A DNA stretch of 64,000 nucleotides. Origin: Bombardia bombarda. Taxonomy: Eukaryota; Ascomycota; Sordariomycetes; Sordariales; Lasiosphaeriaceae. A program made the position numbers and the translations under genes. Positions 34,058 through 46,791 of this stretch are shown one piece after another; the stretch's first letter is position 1, and the number at the start of each line of letters is the position of its first letter. Below the pieces are notes generated by a model that saw only the letters and a list, made by a program, of their open reading frames with translations, was not told where the DNA came from and searched no databases. The DNA lies in contig JAULSR010000002.1 in the NCBI GenBank assembly GCA_030512295.1, forward strand, positions 5,828,001 through 5,892,000, in the 5' to 3' direction.

Positions 34058-37000
34058 CTAAATCGTCTCTTCCGACTCCCGAGGCTTTGCCTCCTTCTCC
34101 GTCTCCACCTGCGCGGGAGAAACAGAAGCAACATCTGCCACTGCTGCCGGCGCTGCTGCGACCACCTTTGGCGGCGTCTCAGCCGGCTCCTCCAGGGCCA
34201 AGTCATTCCTGAGATCCGGCAAGAAGCGATCGATGCGCTTCCACGTCTCATTCCACAGCTCCTCACGTTCAGGGTTCTTGCTTGGCGGCACCAGATACCC
34301 ATTGCTAGACATTATAAGCAACACATTCTTCAAGTTCTCGGGTACGGCCTCCTCCTAAAGAATAGACACACAGTGATTAGCAATCTGTAAACCCAGACAC
34401 ACAAGTCCAATCAGGTCAGAACTTACCAGGCTATCCCCCTGCCCGCTGTTCATCAACCGGTCCATGATCTCAATGATTCTCAACCATAGGTCAAGCATGC
34501 CCTCCCACTTGGACAGCATCACCAGATACTGCAAGAAGACCTTGGACAAGAGCGAAGCCGCCTGCACTCTGGTCTCGCTCATGCCGTCTCGGTCGGACGA
34601 GAATACCTCGGGCTTTAGTAGCCTGTGAATCAGGGGGAAAAGGACTTCTCCAAAGATTGAAGTCCACTCCTCATGATCCGCGGATGTAAGTTCAGGGGAC
34701 AGAAGCGATCTCTGAAGAGAGGCAAACGCAAGATGGCGCACTTCGCGGCAGGGATTTGTGCACTGCGTTGTCAATGCTCGGAATATCGGTAGCCAGTAGG
34801 CAGCCCATGCTGAATCTCAAGTCAGTGTTCGTTCCCATCAATCCAGTAAATCTAAAGGGTCAACACCAACCTTCATTGCTCTCCAGATGAGACTGCTTCA
34901 TAAGATGAGGAATCCGGGAAGTCATCCGAGAAATCATGTTGATAGCCTTGATGCCCCTAGCAACAATGACATTTTCACTGCCGCTCAAAGTCAGCATGCA
35001 CTCCTTTCACGCCATTAATAGGATGGATGAATCGTATCTTACCTTGGCTTCTCCTGCTTCACCGGCCTGGATTTCCTCCCAGGTCTCCTGTCAGACTTCT
35101 GCTCCGCAACGGCACCTACACTCGCCATTGTGGCAAACTCATTCAGCAACGCAATAGCGGCCTCATAGTTATCAGCCATGATCGCCGAAGGCGTCCCTGA
35201 AACACCACTTTCCAAGATCTCAAGAACAACAGGCGCCGACTCGGTGTTCGTCGCCAGAGTCTGCAATATCACCCAAAAGTCGGGCGAAGTCATGATCTCG
35301 TTCCTCAAAGGGCAAGGCTTTTCGATACAAAGCTTTAGCCCCCTCAAAACAAGAGTGGACGTCTTGATCAACACATCCTTTGAGAAGCTCGATACTGTGT
35401 GGAGCAGAACAGGTACTCGAACGTAGTCATAATCCTAACAACTGTTAGCTTCTTTATCCCTTAAAACCCAAGCAAATACAAATGCACTCACATAACTGGC
35501 CTGGAGCAGGTTAAACAAGTAAAACGTTGCCCTCTCCAGCAAAATCGGATGATAACGCGTCGTATCTCTGAGGACAGACTGGATGGCTTCCACAACCCGT
35601 TTCCCAATCAGCTCCACAGACTTTTGGTCGCGCAGGGCCAAGACTGTGCAGAACTCCAAAACGTAGACCAGAGCAGGGGCGTAAATAGCACTGCTCTGTC
35701 GCGATTTTTGGCCGTTGGACTGGGATCCTGCGGGATTTTCAGTCTTGACAGAGATGACAGTCTCCTCATTATCATCCGGAATCTGATCCAGAAGCGAATC
35801 TACCAGCGCTTCAAGACTGTCGCTCGGAAGGTTTCTGGTACACGTTAGTTAGGTTCACTACGATATGACAGCACGTCACTTACGAAATATTAGCAAAGAC
35901 ATCCCCCATATGGCACTGATTAACACAATCCACCGTGCACAGGGTGCTCTCAAGCTCTTCATCCGATGGTTCAGGTGGGTCGTCGGCCGCATAGCTCGAG
36001 ATATACGAAGTAAACGCCGAGAAAAAGCCAGACTCGCTCTGCTTTGCCCCCCGGTCTATTACCTGAGACGGATTTTGTAGCGGTATCGGAGGAAGCGAGA
36101 GTTTATCGGCCTCCGTGGAAAAGAAGGGCGGTATTAGCGAGTTCACAAATAGGTTGATCCATATACGAATGATCTACTCCAGATGTCAGCACTGTCAAAT
36201 CAGATGGGACAAAACGCCCTCAAGTAAGCCGAATTTCAAAACTTACATGTTTCCAGCTGTTCTTAATGACATGCTCCGAGCCTGTCACGACGCGGAACAA
36301 AACCAGCGTAGCCAGCTGTGGCCGCACATCTCTTCCAAACTTCACCGCCAGCTCGCTCACCATCACGCTGTTTTCCCCAACCTGGACTTCCGTATTGAGC
36401 GACGTGTTTGAAAGAGCCTCGCCACCCAATGTCGATATGTAACTCAACCGATAGATGATCTCGTCCAAAGCTTCAGAATTCCCATACTTGGTCGCGATCC
36501 GAGCGCACTCATCAAAGCCCGTGATCACTCTCGCATAGACGGTATCATCCGTGGCCGACATAAACACGAAGAAGAGGCAGGAAACAATGGGGTTCCAGGC
36601 CGTCGCAAACATGTCCGCGTCATAGAGATTTGTGTCGCAGAGAATAAGGGGCCCCGCCGACTCGGTTTTCAACAACAGCTCCTTCCAAGCATAGTCAAAA
36701 GCGTGCCTGTTGTCGTGCTCCTCAGGGAGGATGATCTCGTCGGACTTGATACCGTCGTAAATACTCTGTAGATATTCAGGGGCGAAGTCCTTCCCGGCAT
36801 TCACTCCGCGCAGGTTCCGGGAGAAGTCATGCAATGACATCCTGTTTTTAATCGTCGGATTATGCTGATCCGTATTCAGCAGGATGATTGCGTACGTCAG
36901 GACAAAGACGGCATCCTTGTCCGCGACGTCTTCAGGGGTAGAGTTTGCACAGTACTTCTCCGAAAAGGAGCTGACGATGCGCTCAATCAGCGCCGATTCA

Positions 37001-39324
37001 CCAGGCAGACGGAAGGACTCCAGTAGAACCCTAAGTGCCTCATCAACTCGCTTTCCAGTGAACTCAAACATATCCATGAAGACATCAAGAATCGGCTCAT
37101 TGCCCTTCTTTGACAAGAATTCACCCAATACCTTCTTGTTTATCCTCGAGGTTCCCTTTATAAATGCCGCAACACATTTTGGGTCGGCAGCGTTTTGGAT
37201 TATGCCTTTATCTTGGAGATAAGCCAGCCCACCCTTGGGATTTTCGTTGAACTTGGTGGTTCCTTTGATAATCAGCTTCTTCCTCCGCCGCCTTTCTCTC
37301 AACACCTGCGGGTCGGGGTATCCCTCCGTTTCGGGGGTCTGGTCCAATCTCTCCGCAATGAACTGTATAAAGCGTAGAAGCGCGTCAAGACATAATGGCG
37401 GAACACTTGTTGTACTCCAGGTCACCGAGTCTGGCAGCGCGTTTCTCGATAGTAGCCCAATCATGTCCTCACAGAGGTCTGCGCGATCTTCATCGCAGTC
37501 GTAGTTGACAAACAGCTCCACCATAAATGTAGGCATCCGAACAAGAACACCAATATTCTCGACCATGGCCTGCCTTGCGTCGGGCTTACGGGACCCCCCT
37601 TCCATGCCAAGCTTCTGGCGATCTTTGACCTGTACAGGGGTAGGGACCCGACCATTGTTGGCCTGCGAAGGTGGCGGCTTCACCAGCTTGGGCGCCTGTG
37701 GTATTCCCGAGTAAAGACTGGGGTCTATGCCAGGTTCCCGTGGAATCTCAACAGCTGGGTGAAGACATGCGACTAGATACGAGAGGTACAGCTCCTGTTG
37801 GAGCTTCAGCACCCCTCTGCATGTTGACAGGAGTGTGCTGGCAACCACTAAAGCTTCTTGTAGCACGGCCATATTATCAGACCGGACGAGCTGGAACAAA
37901 TAAGAACACAGTTGATCCTCGGCAATGGTGGCGAGCGCGGGGTGTCTCGAGATGGAGGGACCTGCGACCTCGAGAGCCACATGGATGATGCGAAGGGCCA
38001 TAACTCTCATTTGATCTGGATGTTTGCGGTCGTGGGGGTTGAGGAAGCTCACAAGAACCCTGAAGAGTTCTCGCACGGACGGCAGGGAATAGGGGCGCAG
38101 ATCCACGGAGTCATTGCTTTCAGTAGCAGAACTTGTGCTGCTTCGACCGTCGGCTACATTTCCAGGGGCATCCTCCGCGATGATTGCCTTTTCCGAGCCT
38201 GAGGATGGCCGAGGTTCGGCGGGGGCCTGCGCTACTGGGGGTGCCGCCTCCTTAGTCGCCTGAGTTGTTACCGGGACGTCGGTGCCGTTAGCAGCAGGGT
38301 CCATCTTGACATTATCCATGTGGCGTATGGTCTGCTTATCCAAAGCCTCGCTCTCGTCCCCGGCTTCGACCTCGAGATGCTTCAGGTCCTCGAATATGAT
38401 CTGACACATGCGCACCATGGAAGCCTCAGCCGTCCTGCGGAGCACCTCGGAGAACCTCGACCGGGAGCAGATAGTCAAGCCCCGTCCCATCATATCGCAG
38501 ACGCTCTCGTCGCTAAGTATATCGCCGCCTGGGCCCGACAGCATGTCCTCCATAAGATGCAGGATCATGAGCAGGACGACTTCTTCTTGCGCCGAGTCGC
38601 TAATATCGAACTGGCAATGGGTAATGGCGGCGGACAAGGACTGCATGGCGAGGGCAAATCGGGGTGACGTGGTCGAGAGGAAGCCGTAGGCCAGGAACTT
38701 TTGGATGGCTCTGAGTGCGAGGACAGTTATGGGCGCCGCGGTCCCCTTTGCCTGGATAATTTGTAGGAAGGGGTACAGCAGCACCAGAGAATCGAACTTG
38801 TGAATGTCTATACCAAGTTGTCAGTTATAAATAGCCCAGTACTGTCTTCCCCGGCGCTGTCTCGTCCGGAGCTAGCTACCTTTGACGCCCGTCAATTCGT
38901 GCCTCAACCTCCCAAACCCCGATATCAACGGATTGTCCTGCATGCTCTTGCCCTTCTTCCCCCTCAATCCCCAGCGGTTAGCTGCCAGATCTGCCGGGCC
39001 GTCCACAGCCGGATCGGTGGCGGTCGAGTTCTTGCGGTCGCGGCGCAGGCCGGGCCCTGGAGGGACCAGCTGGATGAGGTTCGGGCTGCCGCCCAGGATG
39101 GCCGAGACGGACGAGTTTGGTGACCGGGCATGTTTCTGTATGGCCGAGGTGATTGCTATGCACTCAGATATGACCAGAGACACGGGGTCTACTGCGACCG
39201 AGACGGGTCGGCTTCTGTACTGCATGCGTGACGACATGGCGGGGCTTCGGCGAAGGAGCGGCGTCGCTGGCGCCGACAACAAGGCTAGGTCCATGACTGC
39301 AGGGTGTTGGGCATCTCGGCTCAT
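34058..39324 (-). CDS. Gea1/Gea2/GBF1-type Sec7 Arf guanine-nucleotide exchange factor
   Basis: It activates Arf1 at the early Golgi for COPI coat assembly. Eight exons (38880..39324, 36247..38807, 35884..36173, 35492..35834, 35043..35434, 34871..34983, 34427..34809, 34058..34354) give 1607 residues, all phases consistent, typical for fungal GeaA. Domain order: DCB (PVSLVISECIAITSAIQKHA, SSVSAILGG), HUS with the NYDCD box (about residue 585), Sec7 domain (about 665-850) with the catalytic glutamate in ESFRLPGE (about 747), then the HDS helical repeats. The sequence DSVTWSTTSVPPLCLDALLR upstream of Sec7 is characteristic of GBF1/Gea rather than the BIG/Sec7 group. The first ATG is used; Met30 or Met34 are alternatives. 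The smaller 3' exons are separated by introns of 50-72 nt. Confidence 0.93.
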
Positions 39325-40421
39325 GCTGCTGCGATCGACTCGGGTGTCGTGCTATGTTGCCAAAGACCAGTTGACGTGGGCCTGCAATAAGACCTGGGCA
39401 GAGAATCGGAGCTCGTAGGTGGTCGGTTTGGTAAAATGAACAGGTACAGGATATGTCAGTCCTCTTGGCGATGCAAGAGGGACAATGCACAGCAGCGGGA
39501 TGCGAGATGCGGAATGCGGATGGACGAAGACACCACCAGTAACAGAAGGACGAAATGGCGTGTGTACAATAGGTAATACGTATGTACAAGAGCTGGCGTT
39601 AAATCGAATGATGCCCTAAGGAACAACCGTGTCTACACAACAACTGCCCCGCCGAGGAGAGGTATGAAAGAAAAAGACAGAGTTAAAGCTGTGATGATGG
39701 TGGCTCAAAAGTGCTGCTTAGAGCTTTGGAGAGTCTCGCGCATCAACCTAATGTCCCCTGCATTCGATCTTCTGGACACTTGGAGGCTGCGTCGTGCCTG
39801 CCCCCAACTGTCACGGCTAAACAGCGGAACAAGCGCCCAAAACCAGCCTCCCAGGTCGAGCCACCTGGTCTAGCCAGTTACGTAGGTAGCGTAGCCTCTT
39901 GTTTGCCCACCACCCCAGACACACTACCCCAACTGGTTATATCCGTACTGTGGGGCACCCAGCTAGAATGGGGGGAAAGGAGAGATATCTCTAACAACAC
40001 TTGCAAACCTCGTGGTTACCAACATACCTAACATAGTTATGACGGTTGATCTCATGCAAAACAGTTGAGGGGAAAATAAGTACGGATAGTTAGTTAGGTT
40101 CTCATATGATCGCAGAGCCCCGTGCGAGTTCTTCTGACGTGCCAGTCATCTGTCCCTAAATAGCTCCCAAACGCCGTTGCCATGGGTTCTGGCCTCCAGA
40201 CCTGTCTAGTGTACAATACTGCAACCGAATGATATATAATGTCTTCCCTTTTGTCTTTCCCGGGCCGACATGCAAAAAGCTCAACTCCATTACTTACCAT
40301 ATTCGAGAGCCATCGACATATGTCTGTCTGATGGCGACAATCGACCACCAAGGACAACACGCAAATATAAAACCAAAGCCAGGACAAGGAATCGAAAACG
40401 AACAACTCGCCGCCGCCGCCG
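39325..40421. other. intergenic, gea1 promoter
   Basis: About 1.1 kb between two minus-strand genes. The sequence near 40085-40421 probably includes the 3' untranslated region of the mannosyltransferase. No other feature is evident. Confidence 0.5.
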
Positions 40422-42252
40422 TCATATCGTCTCTCCCTTGACCTCTTTCTTGATAATAGGCCCGCCAGCATCGCCCACCTTCTTCTTCTCCGCGGGCTGA
40501 CCGGCAGCTGCTGCTGGGCTTTCTTCCTTGGCCTTGGGGATAGCGTCCGAGCTTTCCTTCTCCTTCTTTTTCTTCTTATCTTGTAGCGCAATGTTATGCA
40601 TCTCCGTCTTATCCTTCTCCCACTGGCTTGTAGGATCACCAAACGATTCTTTTAGCCTCTTTTCTTTTTCAGCTTTCTCCTTCTCCTCTTGCTCATGTGC
40701 TAGCTTCTCTTGTTCCATTTGCTGCTGAATGTTAGTGATGGCCATTTTTCAAAGAGAATCAATAAATGCTCACCTCCATATGCTTAATATCGTCCACGCT
40801 TGGCTCGTACAGATGCCAAATCGTGTAATGAGGTAGCCCAACGACCGAGAAACCCATTCTCCTTGACATCTATCGGGGCATGTTAGCAAGCGTGTTCCCA
40901 TTTATCCCCTAAAAAGAAAAAGAGCCTACCTTTCCGAATCCCTCAGTCTCGGCATGTTTCTCAAAGCTGAAAGCCGGGAAATGAACACCATGTCGAAAGA
41001 CCTTGGCCTTCGCCAAGATACTCACACCGCCAACGCCGTCGATCTCCATCTCCATATCGGGGTCGCCATACGGGTCGCGGAGATAGGCCAAATGCGGGCG
41101 CCAGGTCGCGTACTCTGCGTAGCCTTCCACAATAACCGCGTCCTCGTCCAGCGTGTCGGCAAGTGCCAGGGCAGTCTCGGACTCCTGCCACGAGTTGAGG
41201 TCGTATGGTTGTTCTCCACCCAGCCAGTCAGGCAAAGGGCGCCAAACATCTAAGTAGCCGCCATCCAGTCAGTTATGCAACGCTGCAACCTCAACAGAGA
41301 GACCCAGTCCCTCCCGGTAAAAACACTTACTGGGCACGATGACATCCTTGTTATGCCTCATCAAATCCTCCAAAATCGTAAACGGCGCCGTCTCAACATC
41401 CACATCCCGCCAATACACCCAACTATGATACGGCCTCAGCGCCGCGCTCAACAACCAATTCCTCGCCTGCGCCATCAGCTTCCTCCTGCTCGCCTGCGCC
41501 GCAAACCCATGCCGACTCTCCACGTCCTGATTCACCTTCTGCCCAAAGTCCTTCTCGATAATCGATATCTCGCCGTAGTGCTGCAGGTCATCCACATCCG
41601 CCTGGATCGCCTCCAGATTATTCGAGAGCACCTCGAGCGTGCGGTCCTTGGAGTCGGACACCAGAAAAGCCAGGTCGATGAGGTGGTGCGGATACGTGAA
41701 ATTCCGCAGGTGCGAGAAGAACATGGGCAGATGCGACTCGGCGTCGCGCAGCGGCACGCACAGCAGTATCCGCTCCTCCCGCTCCCACCCCCGCGCGGTG
41801 CCCTGGACATTAGACAGGTCATAGTACCGCACCGTTTCCAGCTGGAAGTCCTCCGCCCCCGACAGCAGGCCGAGCGAGAAGAGCGAGAGGATCGAGACGC
41901 GTGGCCAGACGAACGTGGCGACGACAAAACATATCGCCAGGACTGATCCGATTCGTATAAAGAGTCGCCTTCGTCGCCGGAACGCTGGGGTCGTGCCTCG
42001 TGGTTGAAACCTGGGTGAGAGAGAAAAGTAGCTGTCAGTTTCCTACATCGAAGCAGATGGGGAAAGGTCTCCAAGGGACGCGCCCGCCCGATTGCGAAGG
42101 TGACAAGGGATGGATGGTCTTAGGTCTTAAGGGATTACGCACCTGTGAGGAGAGATCTCGAATGTGTTCTCGCGCGGATACCCATTGGAATAGCCGCTCA
42201 CATAATGGCGAGGGATCGCCTTGGACCCGGATGACGATGCGAATGGCAGCAT
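40422..42252 (-). CDS. anp1: Anp1-family alpha-1,6-mannosyltransferase (mannan polymerase subunit)
   Basis: A type II Golgi membrane protein that extends N-glycan mannan as part of a mannan polymerase complex. Five exons (42143..42252, 41331..42010, 40930..41249, 40774..40869, 40422..40724) give 502 residues, matching yeast Anp1 (500). The N-terminal anchor is RIGSVLAICFVVATFVWP. The Anp1/Mnn9/Van1 catalytic domain follows with RILLCVPLRDAE, HLRNFTYPHHLIDLAFLVSD, the DxD motif in YWRDVDVE, and the late GFSVVGLPHYTIWHLYEPS. The last exon is a charged Lys/Glu-rich tail (EEKEKAEKEKRLKE). That long tail is why I prefer Anp1 to Mnn9. The 96-nt fourth exon encodes the conserved VGLPHYTIWH block. 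Confidence 0.92.
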
Positions 42253-44423
42253 TGGTCGGTCGCGCGTTGAGGTGGGTGCACTGATGAGGTGGTTGCTGCT
42301 GCAGGGCAGACAAAAAAAGCTTCGCCCCCCTTTGCGCAAAGACCTAGAACTAGGAATGCCCAGAGTTACCAGACAAACGTGGTCGGGGCCTCGAGTCTCT
42401 TGGCCAAATCCTAGTAAAGTTCGGGTCGGATTAGAATGTCGTTTTCCGTCAATGCATGATTGCTTCAGAAATGACGATGACGGAAGCGTGAAGCGGTCGC
42501 GTTCACGTTGTACGGAGACGTTGCTTAAAGGTGTTCGTATCAGCTCACTCGCAAGATTGTACGGTGGCTCCAAGTGGGATTTTAGAGGCTTGCCCGCCAC
42601 GCCCAGAGAGGTCCTTGCCTTGCACCCCCCGGACTCCTCGTTTCAGAATTAGGGGTTTGTACTGGGTACAGCGATACGAAGTAGCCTAGCGAGATGCAAT
42701 GACGTTGGTTCCCGCATAAAAAAGCCGACAAGTACCGTCTCGGATTGTACCCGTACCCGGGTATCGTACCGAGAGCCCCCCGCCCTAGCGCTCATTGTCA
42801 AGGCTGTGCCTATTCTTGGCTTGAAGATCCCAACGACAGATCAAGGAAGGATGGACATTTGAGGCGGGAGAGCACAGTGGTGATGCAAACGTGGCCAGAA
42901 ACAGATTCACATTCACTATCAAAAGATAAGTCATGGCAGAGTACGGGCATATGGCACAAATGACAAATTCATTAAATACGTGATTATTTGATGGTATCAA
43001 TGTCTTCAGACAAATGAGATCTCAAAAGGCTGGGCATGCATTCAAGCGCACCACCTAAAAGCTAAGCACCAAAACATTCGTTGCCAGACGTTAAAAATAC
43101 TATACTTCAGAGTTGTCAGTGAGGGCACTAGATGCAGACACGTGCGACAATGATCATAGAATATCCCAGAAATTCAGTTAAACCGGTTAACTCAGCCCTA
43201 CAAAGCCGGCCCAGTCTTCCATGTATCAAGACGATGCACAGAAGACCGAACAACTGAAGCCAAATAACATCGATTAAGACGACACCACAACTAGTCATCG
43301 CACCCATAGGAGTACTACAGTGCGGATGGATGGCTCGGCCCGTACATATCGTTGAATGGATAAGCTGTTGTCATCATGGAGGGGAAGATGTGTTGATCGG
43401 GTCGCAAAAGTTGTTGACCTACCCGTTATTGTGCATTCACGCCCGCGTGAGTACGACAAATTCATTTTCAACCAAATCTTTTGTGGAAGTCAGCAAGGAT
43501 TCCGTCATCAGGGTGATGAAATGTATTGAGTGGGATGTATTGTCAAGGATCAGAGGATTTTTGGTATAATTGTTTATCGATCATGTAGTTCAGAAGCAGA
43601 ACTGAAATATTTTTTCTCATCATGGAAGACGGCAAGTTGCAGAGGGGAAGAAAAAAGGATGTGCCTACCTTGAAAGTTTTGCTAGAAATCAGGTTCAGGT
43701 TAGATTGGTGAAGCAAAGACATCTGATACACTTGTCTTTTGTTAGCTAAAAGCCCTCTCAAAATGTTGCAAGTTTAAATGATTGAGGATAAAGTTCGAGT
43801 CAGATGGTAGTGCATGTGTTCGTTCGCTCATTGGAAATCGCGGTGAACTGTGGTTCGGAGATCATCATAGAAGTGGGAGGGAAAGTGCTTGGGGCCGAAA
43901 TCAGGCGAGAATGTCAAAACTTACGGTGTTCAGTGCGACGTTCCGAGCCATGAAAAAAACATGGCTCGTTCACAGGAACAATGGACGTCTCGCGGCCGGC
44001 GAATGAAAACACAGACGAGCTGCGCAGTGCCAGGCGCGCGAGATGTCCAAGGCCCAGAGTGTGATGGGAAAGAAGGATTGGAATTGTTTTGGCGCCCGAA
44101 ATTTTCTAGCTTTATGAAAATTTGGAGGTCCGTGGCTGTGCTAGGCCAGTGCTCCACAGAGCGACACTTAGCGCGGATTTTCCTGGTGTGGAGTGTGGCT
44201 TGTCAATGTCAAATTTGAGGCTCGCAGCGGGCAGCTGCGCGGAATCACAGACTCACGGGCACAGGCCAAGCCACAGAGCACATCTCAACTCTTGAAGCTC
44301 ATCCTCAACTTAAGGATTCTTAGACTTACACAGCCGGCACACATAAAATCGACAAATCTGAGCCTTTTTGCTGGTTATCAAGTGTTACCCGGATTTTTTT
44401 GACAGCACCTACCAGCACACACC
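42253..44423. other. divergent intergenic, anp1 / mtr3
   Basis: This 2.2-kb gap contains both promoters. It has no coding frame I can support, no repeat of note, and patchy AT-rich segments at 42960-43760. Confidence 0.5.
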
Positions 44424-45374
44424 ATGGCCGACAGAAGGCGGATTAACGGTCCGGTTGGGACCACTGTCGCCCCGATATTCGAGGACGATGTTGCTCAAGA
44501 GTCGAAGGAGGCACCAAAGAGCACCAGATCACGGGCGCCAAATGCAATCCGCAAGATGTGTAAGCGTTGCAACCACTTCACTTTTCCAGTCTTCAGCTCT
44601 CATACTAATCTACTCTTAGATCTCAAGACTGGTGTGACGCCCTCCGCCTCTGGATCTGCGTATTTAGAGATTGAGACGTCAGCAAAGGGCCCTGTCTCGG
44701 GCTTGAAGCTTACCTGCACTGTTCATGGGCCACGATCTCTACCGAAGTCAACGCCCTTTTCTCCTCACATGATTCTGTCAGCCCACGTTAAGTACGCACC
44801 ATTTGCGACGCAGCAAAGGCGTGGCTATATCCGAGACCAGACTGAGCGCGATCTCGGTACACAACTTGAGACCGCACTGCGCGGTGCTATTATTGCCGAC
44901 CGCTGGCCTAAGAGTGGCGTGGACATCATCATCTCCATCATCGAGGGCGACCAGGACCGAGCAACGTCAAAGTCGCAGGGTGACGAGACGTGGGATATGA
45001 TGAACGCGTTGAGCGGATGCGTCACGGTGGCGTCAGCCGCTCTTGCAGATGCCGGAATCGATTGTGTCGACACTGTCGCAGCAGGAGTCGCAGCTCTCGT
45101 CCAAGATGGTAGTGCTGATTCTAGCCCTACCATTGTCGTCGACCCCATCCCATCCGAGCATGAGAAAGTATTGGGAGCCTGCTGCATTGCGTACTTGCCT
45201 ACCCGAGACGAGATCACCAACCTCTGGTTTAAGGGTAATCTGCCTGCCTCCGAGATGGATCTCTACAATCAACTTGTCGACAGAGGCATAGAGGCATCCA
45301 GAAGCGCCAATCAGGTGCTGGTCGAATGTCTAGGCGAGACTATCGGGGGAGCAGCGTCGGGCCAAGTCAGCTGA
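44424..45374 (+). CDS. mtr3: Mtr3-type RNA exosome core subunit
   Basis: Mtr3 is a catalytically inactive RNase PH-fold subunit of the exosome ring. Exons 44424..44559 and 44620..45374 give 296 residues; the 60-nt intron has GTAAGC and TTAG, and joins IRKMY to LKTGVTPSASGSAYLEIE, the family's first beta strands. Later RNase PH-like blocks are ERDLGTQLETALRGAIIADR, GVDIIISIIEGD, and the core NALSGCVTVASAALADAGI with the DAGID element. The phosphate-binding and catalytic Arg/Asp residues of bacterial RNase PH are not evident, consistent with the eukaryotic subunit. Confidence 0.88.
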   Translation: MADRRRINGPVGTTVAPIFEDDVAQESKEAPKSTRSRAPNAIRKMCKRCNHFTFPVFSSHTNLLLDLKTGVTPSASGSAYLEIETSAKGPVSGLKLTCTVHGPRSLPKSTPFSPHMILSAHVKYAPFATQQRRGYIRDQTERDLGTQLETALRGAIIADRWPKSGVDIIISIIEGDQDRATSKSQGDETWDMMNALSGCVTVASAALADAGIDCVDTVAAGVAALVQDGSADSSPTIVVDPIPSEHEKVLGACCIAYLPTRDEITNLWFKGNLPASEMDLYNQLVDRGIEASRSANQVLVECLGETIGGAASGQVS

Positions 45375-46791
45375 AGCCAGCTGGTAACTTGACGTTATGA
45401 GAGTTACTCATTCCCCTGCCTGATAGGAACAAGACAGCGGTAATCGTACAGATGCCACAAGGAGCAACGGTTCGACCTGAAAGCCAGCGGAATGTCAATG
45501 CCAACAAATATACATAGCAAGCGTGGATGTATGCCAGCGTTTATCCCTTGTCGATACGCAGGGGAAAATGGATGCAGGTGCACCTGAGCAACCCCTCAGT
45601 CCAGAGCTAGGAAGCGTGCTCAGAGCCTTAAACATGGGTATTCAACGACTGTGCCATGATCAACATGGCCTTGGAGTCTGTGACTGGAAGGAAGGAACGG
45701 AAGGGGCGTATGTCATGTCTCGACACGGCGTGTTCATAGCACATCCATACAGTCTCAGCTCGACTTGCGGCTGAAACTTGAGTGCCGCTAGGTCGCAGCT
45801 ACATGCGTTGGTAGACTTAATGAACACTGTGGCCGGTGCCTCTGACGTTGGTATGCATCGCATGCATTGGTGAGCTTGAACAATAGGAGGTGTACGTATA
45901 CTGGCAGTCTCCATGATGAACTGCAGTGTTTCTGTCATCCTGTATCCCGTACGAAGTACCGAAAACGGAGGGTCATTACGTGTCGTCATCCCACCATGGC
46001 CAATGAGACGACTCACGACCTTTCGGCGAGACATTTGCGTTACCACAGTTTCTGCTCGCTTTTCACACTGTCTCTTTCGACCGGTTTCAGGCAGTGCTGG
46101 GCGATGCACAGGCGCAGTCTGCAAATAAACACCGTCAAGCCCGCCACTGCTAGTGAAAAGTATGCACACTGTGATCCATCCAATAATAGGGCAATGGCGA
46201 GCAATGCATGATAACCCTCCATTGGTTCTGCTGCCAACCTTCGATTCCTTCGTTCGACTACTCCACAGCCTGCAACACAACCCTGGATAACACCACTTAT
46301 TGCCAGACGCTAGCGTCGCGTTCACTCTAAGTAGTTCTTGGCACGCTTGGGTAGCCCCTGACGTTGTGAGGTGCTTATCGCCCCGCCGTCCCCCCCAGCG
46401 CGCAACCAAGAAACAAACGAAACAAACCTACCACCGCATCTCCGTCAGCCAGCCTCCCGCGGCCCATCTTTCGAGTCCTTCGTTCCAGCGCTTTAACCTA
46501 TTCGCGATAACGATCCTCGAGTCACTGTCGTTATTTTGCACTGCTCTATCTTGTCAACTAGTTGCCTCTCTCACATACACACTCGTTTGGTCGCCAATTG
46601 TTTGCCTTGCTTTTAAGACTCCTTAAACGACGATCGCTCCATATTATCGATTCGATGTTTGCGCAAACGAGTTAGACCAGATCACATACGCCATCATCTG
46701 ACGAGTCTCGAAGCCTGGACATCGCAACAGCCGGTGACGCCGCAACCCGAATTTCTTCAAGTCCAAGACACGATTTAAACCCGATAACCCC
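45375..46791. other. intergenic, ynd1 promoter and long leader
   Basis: About 1.4 kb; the right half (46300-46790) is C/T-rich as in many fungal 5' leaders. Short frames here lack features. Confidence 0.5.
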